Positions 1 through 5,049 are shown, counted from the first letter of the stretch. The stretch: DNA of 5,049 bases from an uncultured Clostridia bacterium (GCA_946186535.1 CAMHNT010000162.1:1-5049), one strand, 5' to 3'. Made by a program: numbers and translations. Notes: generated by a model not told the origin, from the letters alone.

Positions 1-62
1 ATATCTTAATAATATTAATTTATTATATGAAAGTGATAAAGTTAAATCAAAAACCTAAAAAA

Positions 63-79
63 CCTATTGACAAAATAGG
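63..79. promoter_or_regulatory. Palindrome overlapping the -35 box of the metQNI promoter, possible operator
   Basis: CCTATT (63-68) and AATAGG (74-79) form a perfect 6-bp inverted repeat around the spacer GACAA. The -35 hexamer TTGACA (67-72) lies inside it, so a dimeric regulator bound here would block RNA polymerase. The right arm continues as GGAATTA, faintly like sites of sulfur-metabolism repressors such as CymR in Firmicutes. That resemblance is weak and the regulator is not identified. A 6-bp repeat can occur by chance in AT-rich DNA. Confidence 0.35.
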
Positions 80-95
80 AATTAAGAGTTAAACT
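67..95 (+). promoter_or_regulatory. Sigma-A type promoter of the metQNI operon
   Basis: A perfect -35 box TTGACA (67-72) is followed by a 17-bp spacer and the -10 box TAAACT (90-95), which matches TATAAT at four of six positions. Transcription would start near position 102, giving a leader of about 168 nt before metQ. It is the best promoter match seen upstream of metQ, and it lies directly before the structured leader and the leader ORF. Confidence 0.7.
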
Positions 96-109
96 TTATT
101 CAACATCTT

Positions 110-148
110 GATCACCGACGCTCCTCAGCAATTTATTCGTCTGTGATC
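110..148 (+). promoter_or_regulatory. 5' leader stem-loop of the metQNI mRNA
   Basis: GATCACCGACG (110-120) pairs with CGTCTGTGATC (138-148): ten base pairs interrupted by one C/U mismatch, closing a 17-nt loop (121-137). It lies a few bases after the predicted transcription start. The loop holds CTCCT (121-125), complementary to the leader ORF's Shine-Dalgarno sequence (AGGAG within 152-159), and TCAGCAA (125-131), complementary to TTGCTGA (229-235) just after the leader stop codon. It does not match the S-box, SMK or T-box consensus that I know. The stem is seen directly; its regulatory role is inferred. Confidence 0.5.
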
Positions 149-164
149 CCAAGGAGGAGATACA

Positions 165-227
165 ATGAACACAACCCGATTCATCACAACCTCTAACATT
201 TTTAATAAGCGAATGTGTTGGCGCTGA
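165..227 (+). CDS. Leader peptide of 20 residues with Met-Cys-Trp near its end
   Basis: This is a short ORF starting ATG and ending TGA, with a very strong Shine-Dalgarno sequence (AAGGAGGAG, 151-159) five bases upstream. The peptide begins MNTTRFITT and ends NKRMCWR, so adjacent Met17 and Cys18 codons, then Trp19, lie just before the stop. It sits in the mRNA leader of a methionine importer, 42 nt before metQ. Its last codons form the 5' arm of a terminator-like hairpin. This layout resembles amino-acid attenuation leader peptides, with Met or Cys as the natural sensed residue. Cysteine-responsive leader ORFs are known in mycobacteria, but I do not recognise this peptide as a named family. 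Translation is well supported by the ribosome binding site; the sensing role is inference. Confidence 0.6.
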   Translation: MNTTRFITTSNIFNKRMCWR

Positions 228-252
228 TTTGCTGACCTGCATTTTATTTTTT
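212..252 (+). terminator. Terminator-like attenuator hairpin before metQ
   Basis: AATG (212-215) pairs with CATT (240-243), and GTTGGC (217-222) pairs with GCTGAC (231-236) with two G-U wobbles. Between the two helices is an internal loop of U216 against 237-239; the apical loop has 8 nt. The stem runs directly into a U-rich tract, TTATTTTTT (244-252). The 5' arm is made of the leader peptide's Met-Cys-Trp codons, so a ribosome paused there would prevent folding. The stem is modest in stability, so it may be a weak or conditional terminator, or only a translational element. Confidence 0.4.
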
Positions 253-269
253 ACTTAAAGGAGATCATT

Positions 270-1238
270 ATGAAAAAGACATTTACCAAAAAGCTATTCT
301 CATACCTGCTTGCTTCCGCTCTCGTGGCAACTTCTGTTTTTGCTCTGGCAGGATGTAATTCATCTTCCTCAGCATCAAGCTCGGCTTCAGAAAACGCAAC
401 ATCTCAGGATTCTTCCGCTGCATCCGAAGAGGAAGAATCTGCGGAGCAACCTCAGGAGACTTCCGGTGAGACTGTAAAGATTGCCATTCCTAATGACACA
501 ACAAACGAAGCACGTGCTCTTCTTCTTCTCGATGAGCTTGGCTACATCAAGGTAAATCCTGACGCAGGAATTACCGCTACTATCAAGGATATTGAAGAGA
601 ATCCTCACAACATCGAATTCAGCGAGGTCGAAGCAGCTCAGCTTCCTAACGTACTTGTTGACGTTGACTATGCTGTCATCAATTCCAACTATGCAATCGG
701 CGCTGACCTCAATCCTGTCAAGGATTCTCTCGGAATCGAGGGCTCTGCTTCCGCTTACGGCAACATTCTTGCTGTAAAGGAAGGAAATGAAGATACTGAC
801 AAGATCAAAGCTCTCAAAGCTGCTCTCGAAAGTCAGCAGGTAGTTGACTATATTAATGAAAATTATGACGGCGCTGTTATCAGCGTAGTTGAGAATCCGA
901 CAGACGGCTATGATTCTTCGATTGATTACGAAGCTCTCAGCGGTGAAACGATTACAATTGCCGCTTCCCCTACTCCGCACGCTGAAATTCTTTCGGTTGC
1001 AAAAGATATCCTCGCCGAGAAGAATATCACACTCGACATTAAGGAATACACAGATTATGTTCAGCCTAACAATGTTGTTGACAGCGGCGAGATTGACGCA
1101 AACTATTTCCAGCACACACCTTATCTTGACGATTTCAACAGTGAAAACGGCACCCATGTTGTGTCAGTTGCAACTATCCACGTTGAGCCGCTCGGTCTTT
1201 ACGGTGGTAAGCAGACAACACTCGACGCACTTAATTAA
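270..1238 (+). CDS. metQ: Circularly permuted methionine-binding lipoprotein (MetQ/NlpA family)
   Basis: This is the extracellular lipid-anchored substrate-binding protein of the methionine importer. The 322-residue product has a lipoprotein signal peptide (KK-rich start, hydrophobic 9-27) with lipobox L26-A-G-C29, then a Ser/Glu-rich linker (about 30-64). The NLPA domain follows in swapped order. Residues 69-205 carry IPNDTTNEAR (73-82), EAAQLP (121-126), AVINSNYA (135-142) and GAVI (201-204), which are C-terminal in normal MetQ. Residues 228-322 carry TPHAEIL (235-241), TDYVQPN (261-267), DANYFQHTPYL (276-286) and VEPLGLY (305-311), which are normally N-terminal. Family ligand-pocket residues (Arg82, Asn138, His282, Tyr285 by motif) are kept, so it should still bind methionine. 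A joining segment (205-227) connects the halves. AAAGGAG (257-263) lies six bases before the ATG. Methionine or a close relative as substrate is inferred from family and neighbours. Confidence 0.95.
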   Translation: MKKTFTKKLFSYLLASALVATSVFALAGCNSSSSASSSASENATSQDSSAASEEEESAEQPQETSGETVKIAIPNDTTNEARALLLLDELGYIKVNPDAGITATIKDIEENPHNIEFSEVEAAQLPNVLVDVDYAVINSNYAIGADLNPVKDSLGIEGSASAYGNILAVKEGNEDTDKIKALKAALESQQVVDYINENYDGAVISVVENPTDGYDSSIDYEALSGETITIAASPTPHAEILSVAKDILAEKNITLDIKEYTDYVQPNNVVDSGEIDANYFQHTPYLDDFNSENGTHVVSVATIHVEPLGLYGGKQTTLDALN

Positions 1239-1251
1239 TAATTTCTCACCA

Positions 1252-1277
1252 TGCACCGGGCAGGCCTGCTCGGTGCA
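1252..1277 (+). promoter_or_regulatory. Strong GC-rich hairpin between metQ and metN
   Basis: TGCACCGGGCA (1252-1262) pairs with TGCTCGGTGCA (1267-1277) over 11 bp, including one G-U pair, closing a GGCC loop. It starts 13 bases after the metQ stop codon. No U-tract follows (the next bases are ATTCATTGG), so it is unlikely to be an intrinsic terminator. Such hairpins after binding-protein genes commonly protect the upstream message from 3' exonucleases and raise binding protein over transporter subunits. That role is inferred. It is clearly more GC-rich than the surrounding sequence. Confidence 0.7.
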
Positions 1278-1305
1278 ATTCATTGGAACGAATCAGGAGT
1301 TTATT

Positions 1306-2310
1306 ATGATTGAAATAAAAAATCTTTCAAAGACTTTTTCTGTCGGCGGAAATACCGTTCATGCTTTAAAAGACGTGAATCTCACAATTAACGACGGTGA
1401 TATTTACGGAATAATAGGAATGAGCGGCGCAGGAAAAAGCACGTTCGTGAGATGTATCAATATGCTTGAAAGACCCGACGAGGGTCAGGTTCTCATTGAC
1501 GGTGTTGATATAGGAGATCTTTCCGAAAAGGAGCTTCGCAAGGTGCGCAGAAACGTCACAATGATATTCCAGAGCTTTAATCTTTTAATGCAGCGTACCT
1601 GTCTGAAAAATATATGCTTTCCTTTGGAACTTGCCGGAGTTAAGAAAAATGAAGCCAGAAAAAGAGCTTTAGAGCTTCTTGAAACAGTAGGCCTTCCGGA
1701 CAAAGCCGACTGCTATCCTGCTCAGCTTTCAGGCGGACAGCAGCAGAGAATTGCAATAGCAAGAGCGCTTGCGACAAATCCGAAGGTACTTTTGTGCGAC
1801 GAAGCAACGAGTGCGCTCGACCCTAAAACAACTCGCTCCATTCTCGAGCTCGTCAAGGACATAAACAAAAAGCTCGGAATTACGGTAATCATAATTACTC
1901 ACCAGATGAGCGTTATCGAAGAGGTCTGCAATAACGTTGCAATTCTCGACAAGGGTGAAGTTGTTGAAAACGGAGCAGTCAGCGAAGTCTTTTCCAATCC
2001 GAAATCCACTGCCGCAAAGCACCTTGTTTTCCCCGAAGGCGAAACAGAAATTACAGAGAATGCGAAAGAACACAGACTCAGGGTCATATTCAACGCAGCT
2101 ATCGCTTCCAATGTTCCTATCATTGCGAATATGGCAATTGAAGAAAACATAAAAGCGAACATCCTTGCCGCTTCAACAAAGAGTATAGGTGAAAAAGCCT
2201 ACGGATATATGCTTCTTAGCTTCCCTGATGAGAAAACTATCACCCGAGCCATTGAATATTTAAAGAACTATGACAGCATAATTGCAGAGGAGGTAAAAAA
2301 TAATGAATAA
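1306..2310 (+). CDS. metN: Methionine ABC transporter ATP-binding protein MetN
   Basis: This is the cytoplasmic ATPase that powers methionine import through MetI. The 334-residue product has Walker A GMSGAGKST (38-46), the Q-loop glutamine in IFQSFNLL (Gln89), the ABC signature LSGGQQQR (141-148), Walker B VLLCDE (161-166), the D-loop SALD (169-172) and the switch histidine His199, so it should be catalytically intact. The C-terminal part (about 255-330) matches the NIL/ACT-like domain by which MetN proteins bind methionine and are inhibited when the cell is replete (transinhibition). The start at 1306 is chosen because AGGAG (1295-1299) lies six bases upstream and the product begins MIEIKNLSKTF, as in the family. 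The open frame extends further upstream, but there it only overlaps metQ. The stop overlaps the metI start by 8 nt, indicating translational coupling. Confidence 0.96.
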   Translation: MIEIKNLSKTFSVGGNTVHALKDVNLTINDGDIYGIIGMSGAGKSTFVRCINMLERPDEGQVLIDGVDIGDLSEKELRKVRRNVTMIFQSFNLLMQRTCLKNICFPLELAGVKKNEARKRALELLETVGLPDKADCYPAQLSGGQQQRIAIARALATNPKVLLCDEATSALDPKTTRSILELVKDINKKLGITVIIITHQMSVIEEVCNNVAILDKGEVVENGAVSEVFSNPKSTAAKHLVFPEGETEITENAKEHRLRVIFNAAIASNVPIIANMAIEENIKANILAASTKSIGEKAYGYMLLSFPDEKTITRAIEYLKNYDSIIAEEVKNNE

Positions 2311-3007
2311 TGCATTCTCCCCCGAAAAAATCCAGGAGTCTATTGAAATACTGAAAACGGAGATCCCCTTTGCTTTATGGGAAACATTTTATGTTACAAT
2401 ACTTTCAACACTCTTTGCAGTTATAATAGGGCTTCCGCTTGGAATACTTATTGCGATCGGAGACAACAAAGGAATCCTGCGTATCCCGAAACCTGTACTT
2501 CACATTCTCAATTTCATCATCAATATTCTTCGTTCAATCCCCTTTCTCATTCTCATGATACTTGTATTCCCTCTGACTCGCGCAATCATCGGAACAACAG
2601 TCGGAACTACCGCATCGATTGTTCCTCTCGTAATTGCCGCATTTCCCTTTGTCGCAAGACTTGTTGAAAGCAGCATTAGAGAAGTAAATCCAAACATCAT
2701 TGAAGCCGCACAGAGCATGGGAGCTTCTCCGTTTCAAATCATAGTAAAGGTTCTGATCCCCGAAAGCATTCCAAGCCTAATATCAAACTTTACGATAGCG
2801 ATTACGACCATACTCGGCTATACTGCAATGAGCGGTATAATCGGCGGCGGCGGACTTGGAAAAATAGCCATTAACTACGGATACTACCGCTACAAATATC
2901 TTGTAATGCTCATTGCGGTTATCATACTGATTCTTCTTGTTCAGATCTTCCAGACTTCAGGAACAAGACTTTCCGTGTTCTCAGACAAGAGAATTAAACA
3001 TAAATAA
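2303..3007 (+). CDS. metI: Methionine ABC transporter permease MetI
   Basis: This is the integral membrane subunit that forms the methionine channel as a dimer with two MetN ATPases. The 234-residue product has about five membrane segments (roughly 25-52, 66-90, 104-120, 158-181, 198-216), as is usual for MetI. It carries the EAA coupling loop that docks on the ATPase: EAAQSMGAS (134-142) followed by a proline in LIPES (151-155). The glycine-rich stretch SGIIGGGGLG (177-186) is typical of this permease family. Length is close to that of other MetI proteins. Its ATG lies inside the last codons of metN, with GAGGAGG (2287-2293) nine bases upstream, so the two should be made in a coupled ratio. 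It is the last gene of the operon, 16 nt before a terminator stem. Confidence 0.95.
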   Translation: MNNAFSPEKIQESIEILKTEIPFALWETFYVTILSTLFAVIIGLPLGILIAIGDNKGILRIPKPVLHILNFIINILRSIPFLILMILVFPLTRAIIGTTVGTTASIVPLVIAAFPFVARLVESSIREVNPNIIEAAQSMGASPFQIIVKVLIPESIPSLISNFTIAITTILGYTAMSGIIGGGGLGKIAINYGYYRYKYLVMLIAVIILILLVQIFQTSGTRLSVFSDKRIKHK

Positions 3008-3021
3008 TATTTTTTTCAAAG

Positions 3022-3062
3022 AAAAAATCTGTCCGTGCATTTCTGATGTACGGACAGATTTT
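3022..3062. terminator. Bidirectional terminator between metI and the convergent membrane gene
   Basis: AAAATCTGTCCGTGCAT (3024-3040) pairs with ATGTACGGACAGATTTT (3046-3062), a 17-bp stem with one G-U pair and a 5-nt loop (TTCTG). On the minus strand it is followed by TTTTTTC (3027-3021), a good U-tract for the gene ending at 3085. On the plus strand the U-run is the TTTT forming the stem's 3' end, with more T-rich sequence at 3076-3083. It lies between two convergent genes and probably serves both. Confidence 0.85.
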
Positions 3063-3084
3063 ATGTTAATAATAATTTTTTTTG

Positions 3085-4020
3085 TTATCGTGCCATGTTC
3101 GGGTCTTCTGCTTCACCCAAAACTCTGTAGTCATTGAACATTAAACCACCGATCGAATTCGATTCATCGACCATCGCCGAATATGAAAAAGCGTCTACAG
3201 CCAGGAAAAAAGTAATCAGACCTTTAATGTACGAACGTGCGAGACTTACATATACATACGTCTCATCAATACTTATTCCGAATCCGGAAAAGGCATCTTT
3301 ATAGCAATAATACATAAATGTTAAAAAAACAGCTGAAGCAATGAGCATAATTGCGATTGCCATTGAAAATACTCCGTATGTATGTGCCCCCTTATTTTTA
3401 GGCACACTTTCAACAAGACTTGACCTTATTGATTTTATGAAATCAGTCTGTGACTGTGCATACCATATCATAAGGAACAATATTATATCGGCAACAAACA
3501 GTAATATCACTATAGTAAGCTTGTATGCCTTCAGATCATCAACAGTCATATTGAAACTCTTTCCCACCGCTTCAAACCTCTCCGGACTCCCGAACATAAA
3601 CGTTGCTGTTATCACTATCATCGAGATAAATCCGACTACAGAAATAAGCATCTCGGCAACAGAAAACTTATGGAGAAGCGAATATCCAAAATCGGGAGAA
3701 GAATAAAAATCAGAGTTTTTACTTTTAAAGAATATGTAAAACAGACAAAAAACACAAAACGCCGATATAAGAATTCCAACAAACGATATTATTTTTTCAT
3801 AGCATCCGAAGTCAAGCTCTAAATTAAGTTTTGAAGTTACTACTTTCAGAATCGTAATTTCAAGCATTTGTCCGTCAAACATCGCCAAATAACATGAGCA
3901 GGCTATTGAAGCAAAAAACAAAACAGGTAATATTAAGACGGAAAATTTTCCTCCGAATTTTTTCACCATCAAAAAATTCCGTTCATAGTTATTAGTAGGC
4001 TGATAATAATTTTTCCCCAT
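3085..4020 (-). CDS. Hypothetical multi-pass membrane protein
   Basis: I do not recognise a family. The product has about 311 residues and five or six hydrophobic segments. Numbered from the ATG at 4026, these are about 28-50, 78-100, 124-146, 168-190, 215-241 and a weaker one at 264-284. There are short polar loops between them, a charged N-terminus (KNYY, NNYER) and an acidic C-terminal tail (DESN, GEAEDPN). No catalytic motif, transporter signature or signal-peptidase site is apparent. Two in-frame ATGs exist. I prefer the one at 4020 because the purine-rich GGGG (4032-4029) is eight bases upstream of it but only two bases from the ATG at 4026. The ribosome binding site is weak either way. 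It is convergent with metI and has its own promoter, so no link to methionine transport is implied. Confidence 0.8.
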   Translation of the reverse strand: MGKNYYQPTNNYERNFLMVKKFGGKFSVLILPVLFFASIACSCYLAMFDGQMLEITILKVVTSKLNLELDFGCYEKIISFVGILISAFCVFCLFYIFFKSKNSDFYSSPDFGYSLLHKFSVAEMLISVVGFISMIVITATFMFGSPERFEAVGKSFNMTVDDLKAYKLTIVILLFVADIILFLMIWYAQSQTDFIKSIRSSLVESVPKNKGAHTYGVFSMAIAIMLIASAVFLTFMYYCYKDAFSGFGISIDETYVYVSLARSYIKGLITFFLAVDAFSYSAMVDESNSIGGLMFNDYRVLGEAEDPNMAR

Positions 4021-4047
4021 GCTCATTTCCCCGCATACTATTTAATC

Positions 4048-4076
4048 ATTATAATACAAAAACTTTTAGCTGACTC
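4048..4076 (-). promoter_or_regulatory. Promoter of the hypothetical membrane protein gene
   Basis: On the minus strand a perfect -10 box TATAAT (4053-4048) is preceded by a 17-bp spacer and a poor -35 box GAGTCA (4076-4071), matching TTGACA at three of six positions. Transcription would start near 4041, giving a leader of only about 15-20 nt. The position fits the downstream gene well, but perfect -10 boxes also occur by chance in DNA this AT-rich. Confidence 0.5.
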
Positions 4077-4080
4077 TTTA

Positions 4081-4420
4081 AAAATCTCTACTAATATATT
4101 TTAGAATATTTTGATAAAAATTACAATACTAATAGTGATATAAATTTAAATTTATCAATTTTAACAAAAACAACTGCAATTTTTCTATTTCTGTTACATT
4201 TTAATCCTTGATATCATCTAACCTTAACAATAGACTGTAAAATGTTTAAAAGTCATAAAATTTAACTTCTTATTTTGTATAATATACCTTTTAATTGAGT
4301 TTTTTTACTTTTCAACATTTTACGGAAAGAATGTTGAAAACTTAACCAAAAAATTAGGTTAATCATTTTTATTTGATTATTATTTTATTTTTCACAGTAT
4401 TAACATTTTATTTTTATATA
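4081..4420. other. AT-rich intergenic region without a recognisable gene
   Basis: This is about 340 bp of very AT-rich DNA between the membrane gene promoter and the terminator of the DUF1846 gene. No ORF with a plausible ribosome binding site, no tRNA and no spaced direct-repeat array was found. It holds a TATAAT on the plus strand (4278-4283) without a convincing -35 box, and the inverted repeats listed separately. A few sequences such as TTTAAATTTA (4144-4153) are simple AT palindromes. Confidence 0.6.
4309..4379. repeat. Cluster of three inverted repeats in the intergenic region
   Basis: TTTTCAACATT (4309-4319) and AATGTTGAAAA (4330-4340) form a perfect 11-bp stem with a 10-nt loop. Directly after it, TTAACC (4342-4347) pairs with GGTTAA (4357-4362), and TAATCA (4360-4365) pairs with TGATTA (4374-4379). 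The last two overlap and would be mutually exclusive. The function is unknown: they could be a small RNA, protein sites, or remnants of a degraded element. Confidence 0.5.
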
Positions 4421-4466
4421 AAAAAAGATATATCTCAATTTTAAATTCTGAGATATATCTTTTTTT
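4421..4466 (-). terminator. Intrinsic terminator of the DUF1846 gene
   Basis: AGATATATCTCA (4426-4437) pairs perfectly with TGAGATATATCT (4449-4460) across an 11-nt loop, and the flanking A and T runs (4421-4425, 4461-4466) extend the stem. Read on the minus strand it begins a few bases after the TAA at 4471-4469 and ends in a U-tract. The structure is symmetrical, so it could also stop plus-strand transcripts. The stem is AT-rich but long. Confidence 0.8.
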
Positions 4467-4468
4467 AA

Positions 4469-5049
4469 TTATTTATGATAAAGCTTATCCGATTCATATT
4501 CCGGTTCACAAGTCAGGTCAACTCCCAGTCTCCGGAAAATATCCATATCCTCCTGTGAAAGAATAACTGCGGAATGAACCTGCGTTCCCTTCAAACGTGA
4601 AACCTGCTCCAAAGCTTTTTTAGCATTTTCATCAGTCTCCGCACTTACGGCCAAAGCGACAAGAACCTCGTCAACATGCATTCTCGGGTTCTGATTTTTC
4701 ATAACCTTTATTTTTAGCTTCTGAATAGCTTCTATTACCTCTTTCGAAAGAAGAAGCACACTGTCATCGATTCCTGCCAATTCCTTAAGCGCGTTGAGCA
4801 TCATTGAACATACAGCGCCGAGAAGCTCGGTCGTTTTTCCTGTGACGATCCTTCCGTCGTTAAGCTCGATACCTGCGACAGGATCATCATATTTTTCCGC
4901 AAAATCATTGACAACCTTTGCAACCTTTCTGTCGTCTTTTGAAATTCCCAGACGGTTAAGAAGCATCTCAATCTTCTTGACCTCCTCCGAGGCTGTACCG
5001 GTCTGCTTATTCTTCTGCAAAGCCGCATAGTAACGTCTGATGATCTCCT
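4469..5049 (-). CDS. DUF1846 (UPF0371) family protein, C-terminal part
   Basis: The last 192 residues of a protein whose start lies beyond the right edge. The visible part begins EIIRRYYAALQKNKQ and ends LTCEPEYESDKLYHK. It contains PVAGIELNDGRIVTGKTTELLGA, split here only by description: PVAGIEL, then GRIVTGKTTELLGA, then MHVDEVLVALAVSAETDENA and the stretch KGTQVHSAVILSQED. These are hallmarks of the DUF1846/UPF0371 family, whose members are about 500 residues long, widespread in Firmicutes and cytoplasmic (no membrane segment or signal is seen here). Their biochemical role is unsettled as far as I know. A TTG at 5020 could be read as a start, but the frame stays open to the edge and the residues upstream (RRYYAA) fit the family, so the gene continues. 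Family assignment is from memory of these motifs. Confidence 0.9.
   Translation of the reverse strand, partial: EIIRRYYAALQKNKQTGTASEEVKKIEMLLNRLGISKDDRKVAKVVNDFAEKYDDPVAGIELNDGRIVTGKTTELLGAVCSMMLNALKELAGIDDSVLLLSKEVIEAIQKLKIKVMKNQNPRMHVDEVLVALAVSAETDENAKKALEQVSRLKGTQVHSAVILSQEDMDIFRRLGVDLTCEPEYESDKLYHK

Noticed and set aside
60..269. SAM-I (S-box), SMK or methionine T-box riboswitch upstream of metQ
   Set aside because: The conserved S-box core and the T-box GGTGG element are absent, and the leader of about 168 nt does not fold like them by eye.
387..1157. Long minus-strand open frame opposite metQ
   Set aside because: It lies within the strongly supported metQ gene, has low-complexity Ile/Val/Cys-rich composition and matches no family I know.
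270..1238. Swapped MetQ halves explained by a frameshift, two genes or an assembly error
   Set aside because: One uninterrupted frame runs from signal peptide to stop. Each half is present once, the breakpoints are clean, and flanking regulatory and operon features are normal. Misassembly would be unlikely to leave an intact signal peptide fused in frame, though reads were not available to confirm.
889..1305. Upstream extension of the metN reading frame into metQ
   Set aside because: The frame is open but the extension overlaps metQ out of frame and runs through the intercistronic hairpin. The start at 1306 has a good ribosome binding site and gives the normal MetN N-terminus.
3341..3706. 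Plus-strand open frame inside the membrane protein gene
   Set aside because: It is a mirror of the hydrophobic coding sequence on the other strand, with no ribosome binding site and no recognisable product.
4081..4420. CRISPR array, tRNA or insertion sequence in the AT-rich gap
   Set aside because: No regularly spaced direct repeats, cloverleaf, transposase remnant or target-site duplication is visible, only short AT-rich inverted repeats.
4469..5020. TTG at 5020 as the start of a complete 183-residue gene
   Set aside because: The frame is open upstream to the window edge, and the residues there fit the DUF1846 family, whose members are far longer.

Overview
The window looks like chromosomal DNA from a low-GC Gram-positive anaerobe of the class Clostridia, possibly a Ruminococcus-like member of Oscillospiraceae or Lachnospiraceae. 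The reasons are the AT-rich intergenic DNA, strong AGGAGG-type ribosome binding sites, a Ser/Glu-rich lipoprotein linker and a DUF1846 gene. The genus is an inference.

Positions 60-3062 (+) hold a complete three-gene methionine ABC importer operon, metQ-metN-metI. It has its own promoter (67-95), a palindrome over the -35 box, a structured leader and a 20-codon leader ORF ending Arg-Met-Cys-Trp-Arg. A terminator-like hairpin overlaps the end of that ORF. No S-box (SAM-I) riboswitch or Met T-box is visible, although these often control such operons in Firmicutes. A strong GC-rich hairpin separates metQ from metN, metN and metI overlap by 8 nt, and a two-way terminator closes the operon. MetQ is the lipid-anchored methionine-binding protein, MetN the ATPase with a C-terminal NIL regulatory domain, and MetI the permease.

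The main discovery is that MetQ is circularly permuted. The half that is C-terminal in ordinary MetQ/NlpA proteins (from the IPNDTTN motif to GAVI) comes first, directly after the signal peptide and linker. The half that is normally N-terminal (TPHAEIL ... DANYFQHTPYL ... GLYGGKQTTLDALN) comes second and ends the protein. Family motifs from both halves are intact, and the new ends fall where the two halves are normally joined.

Positions 3085-4026 (-) encode an unrecognised multi-pass membrane protein convergent with metI and sharing its terminator. About 440 bp of very AT-rich DNA follows (4027-4468), with a promoter for the membrane gene and a cluster of inverted repeats. The right edge (4469-5049, -) is the 3' part of a DUF1846 (UPF0371) gene with its own terminator.
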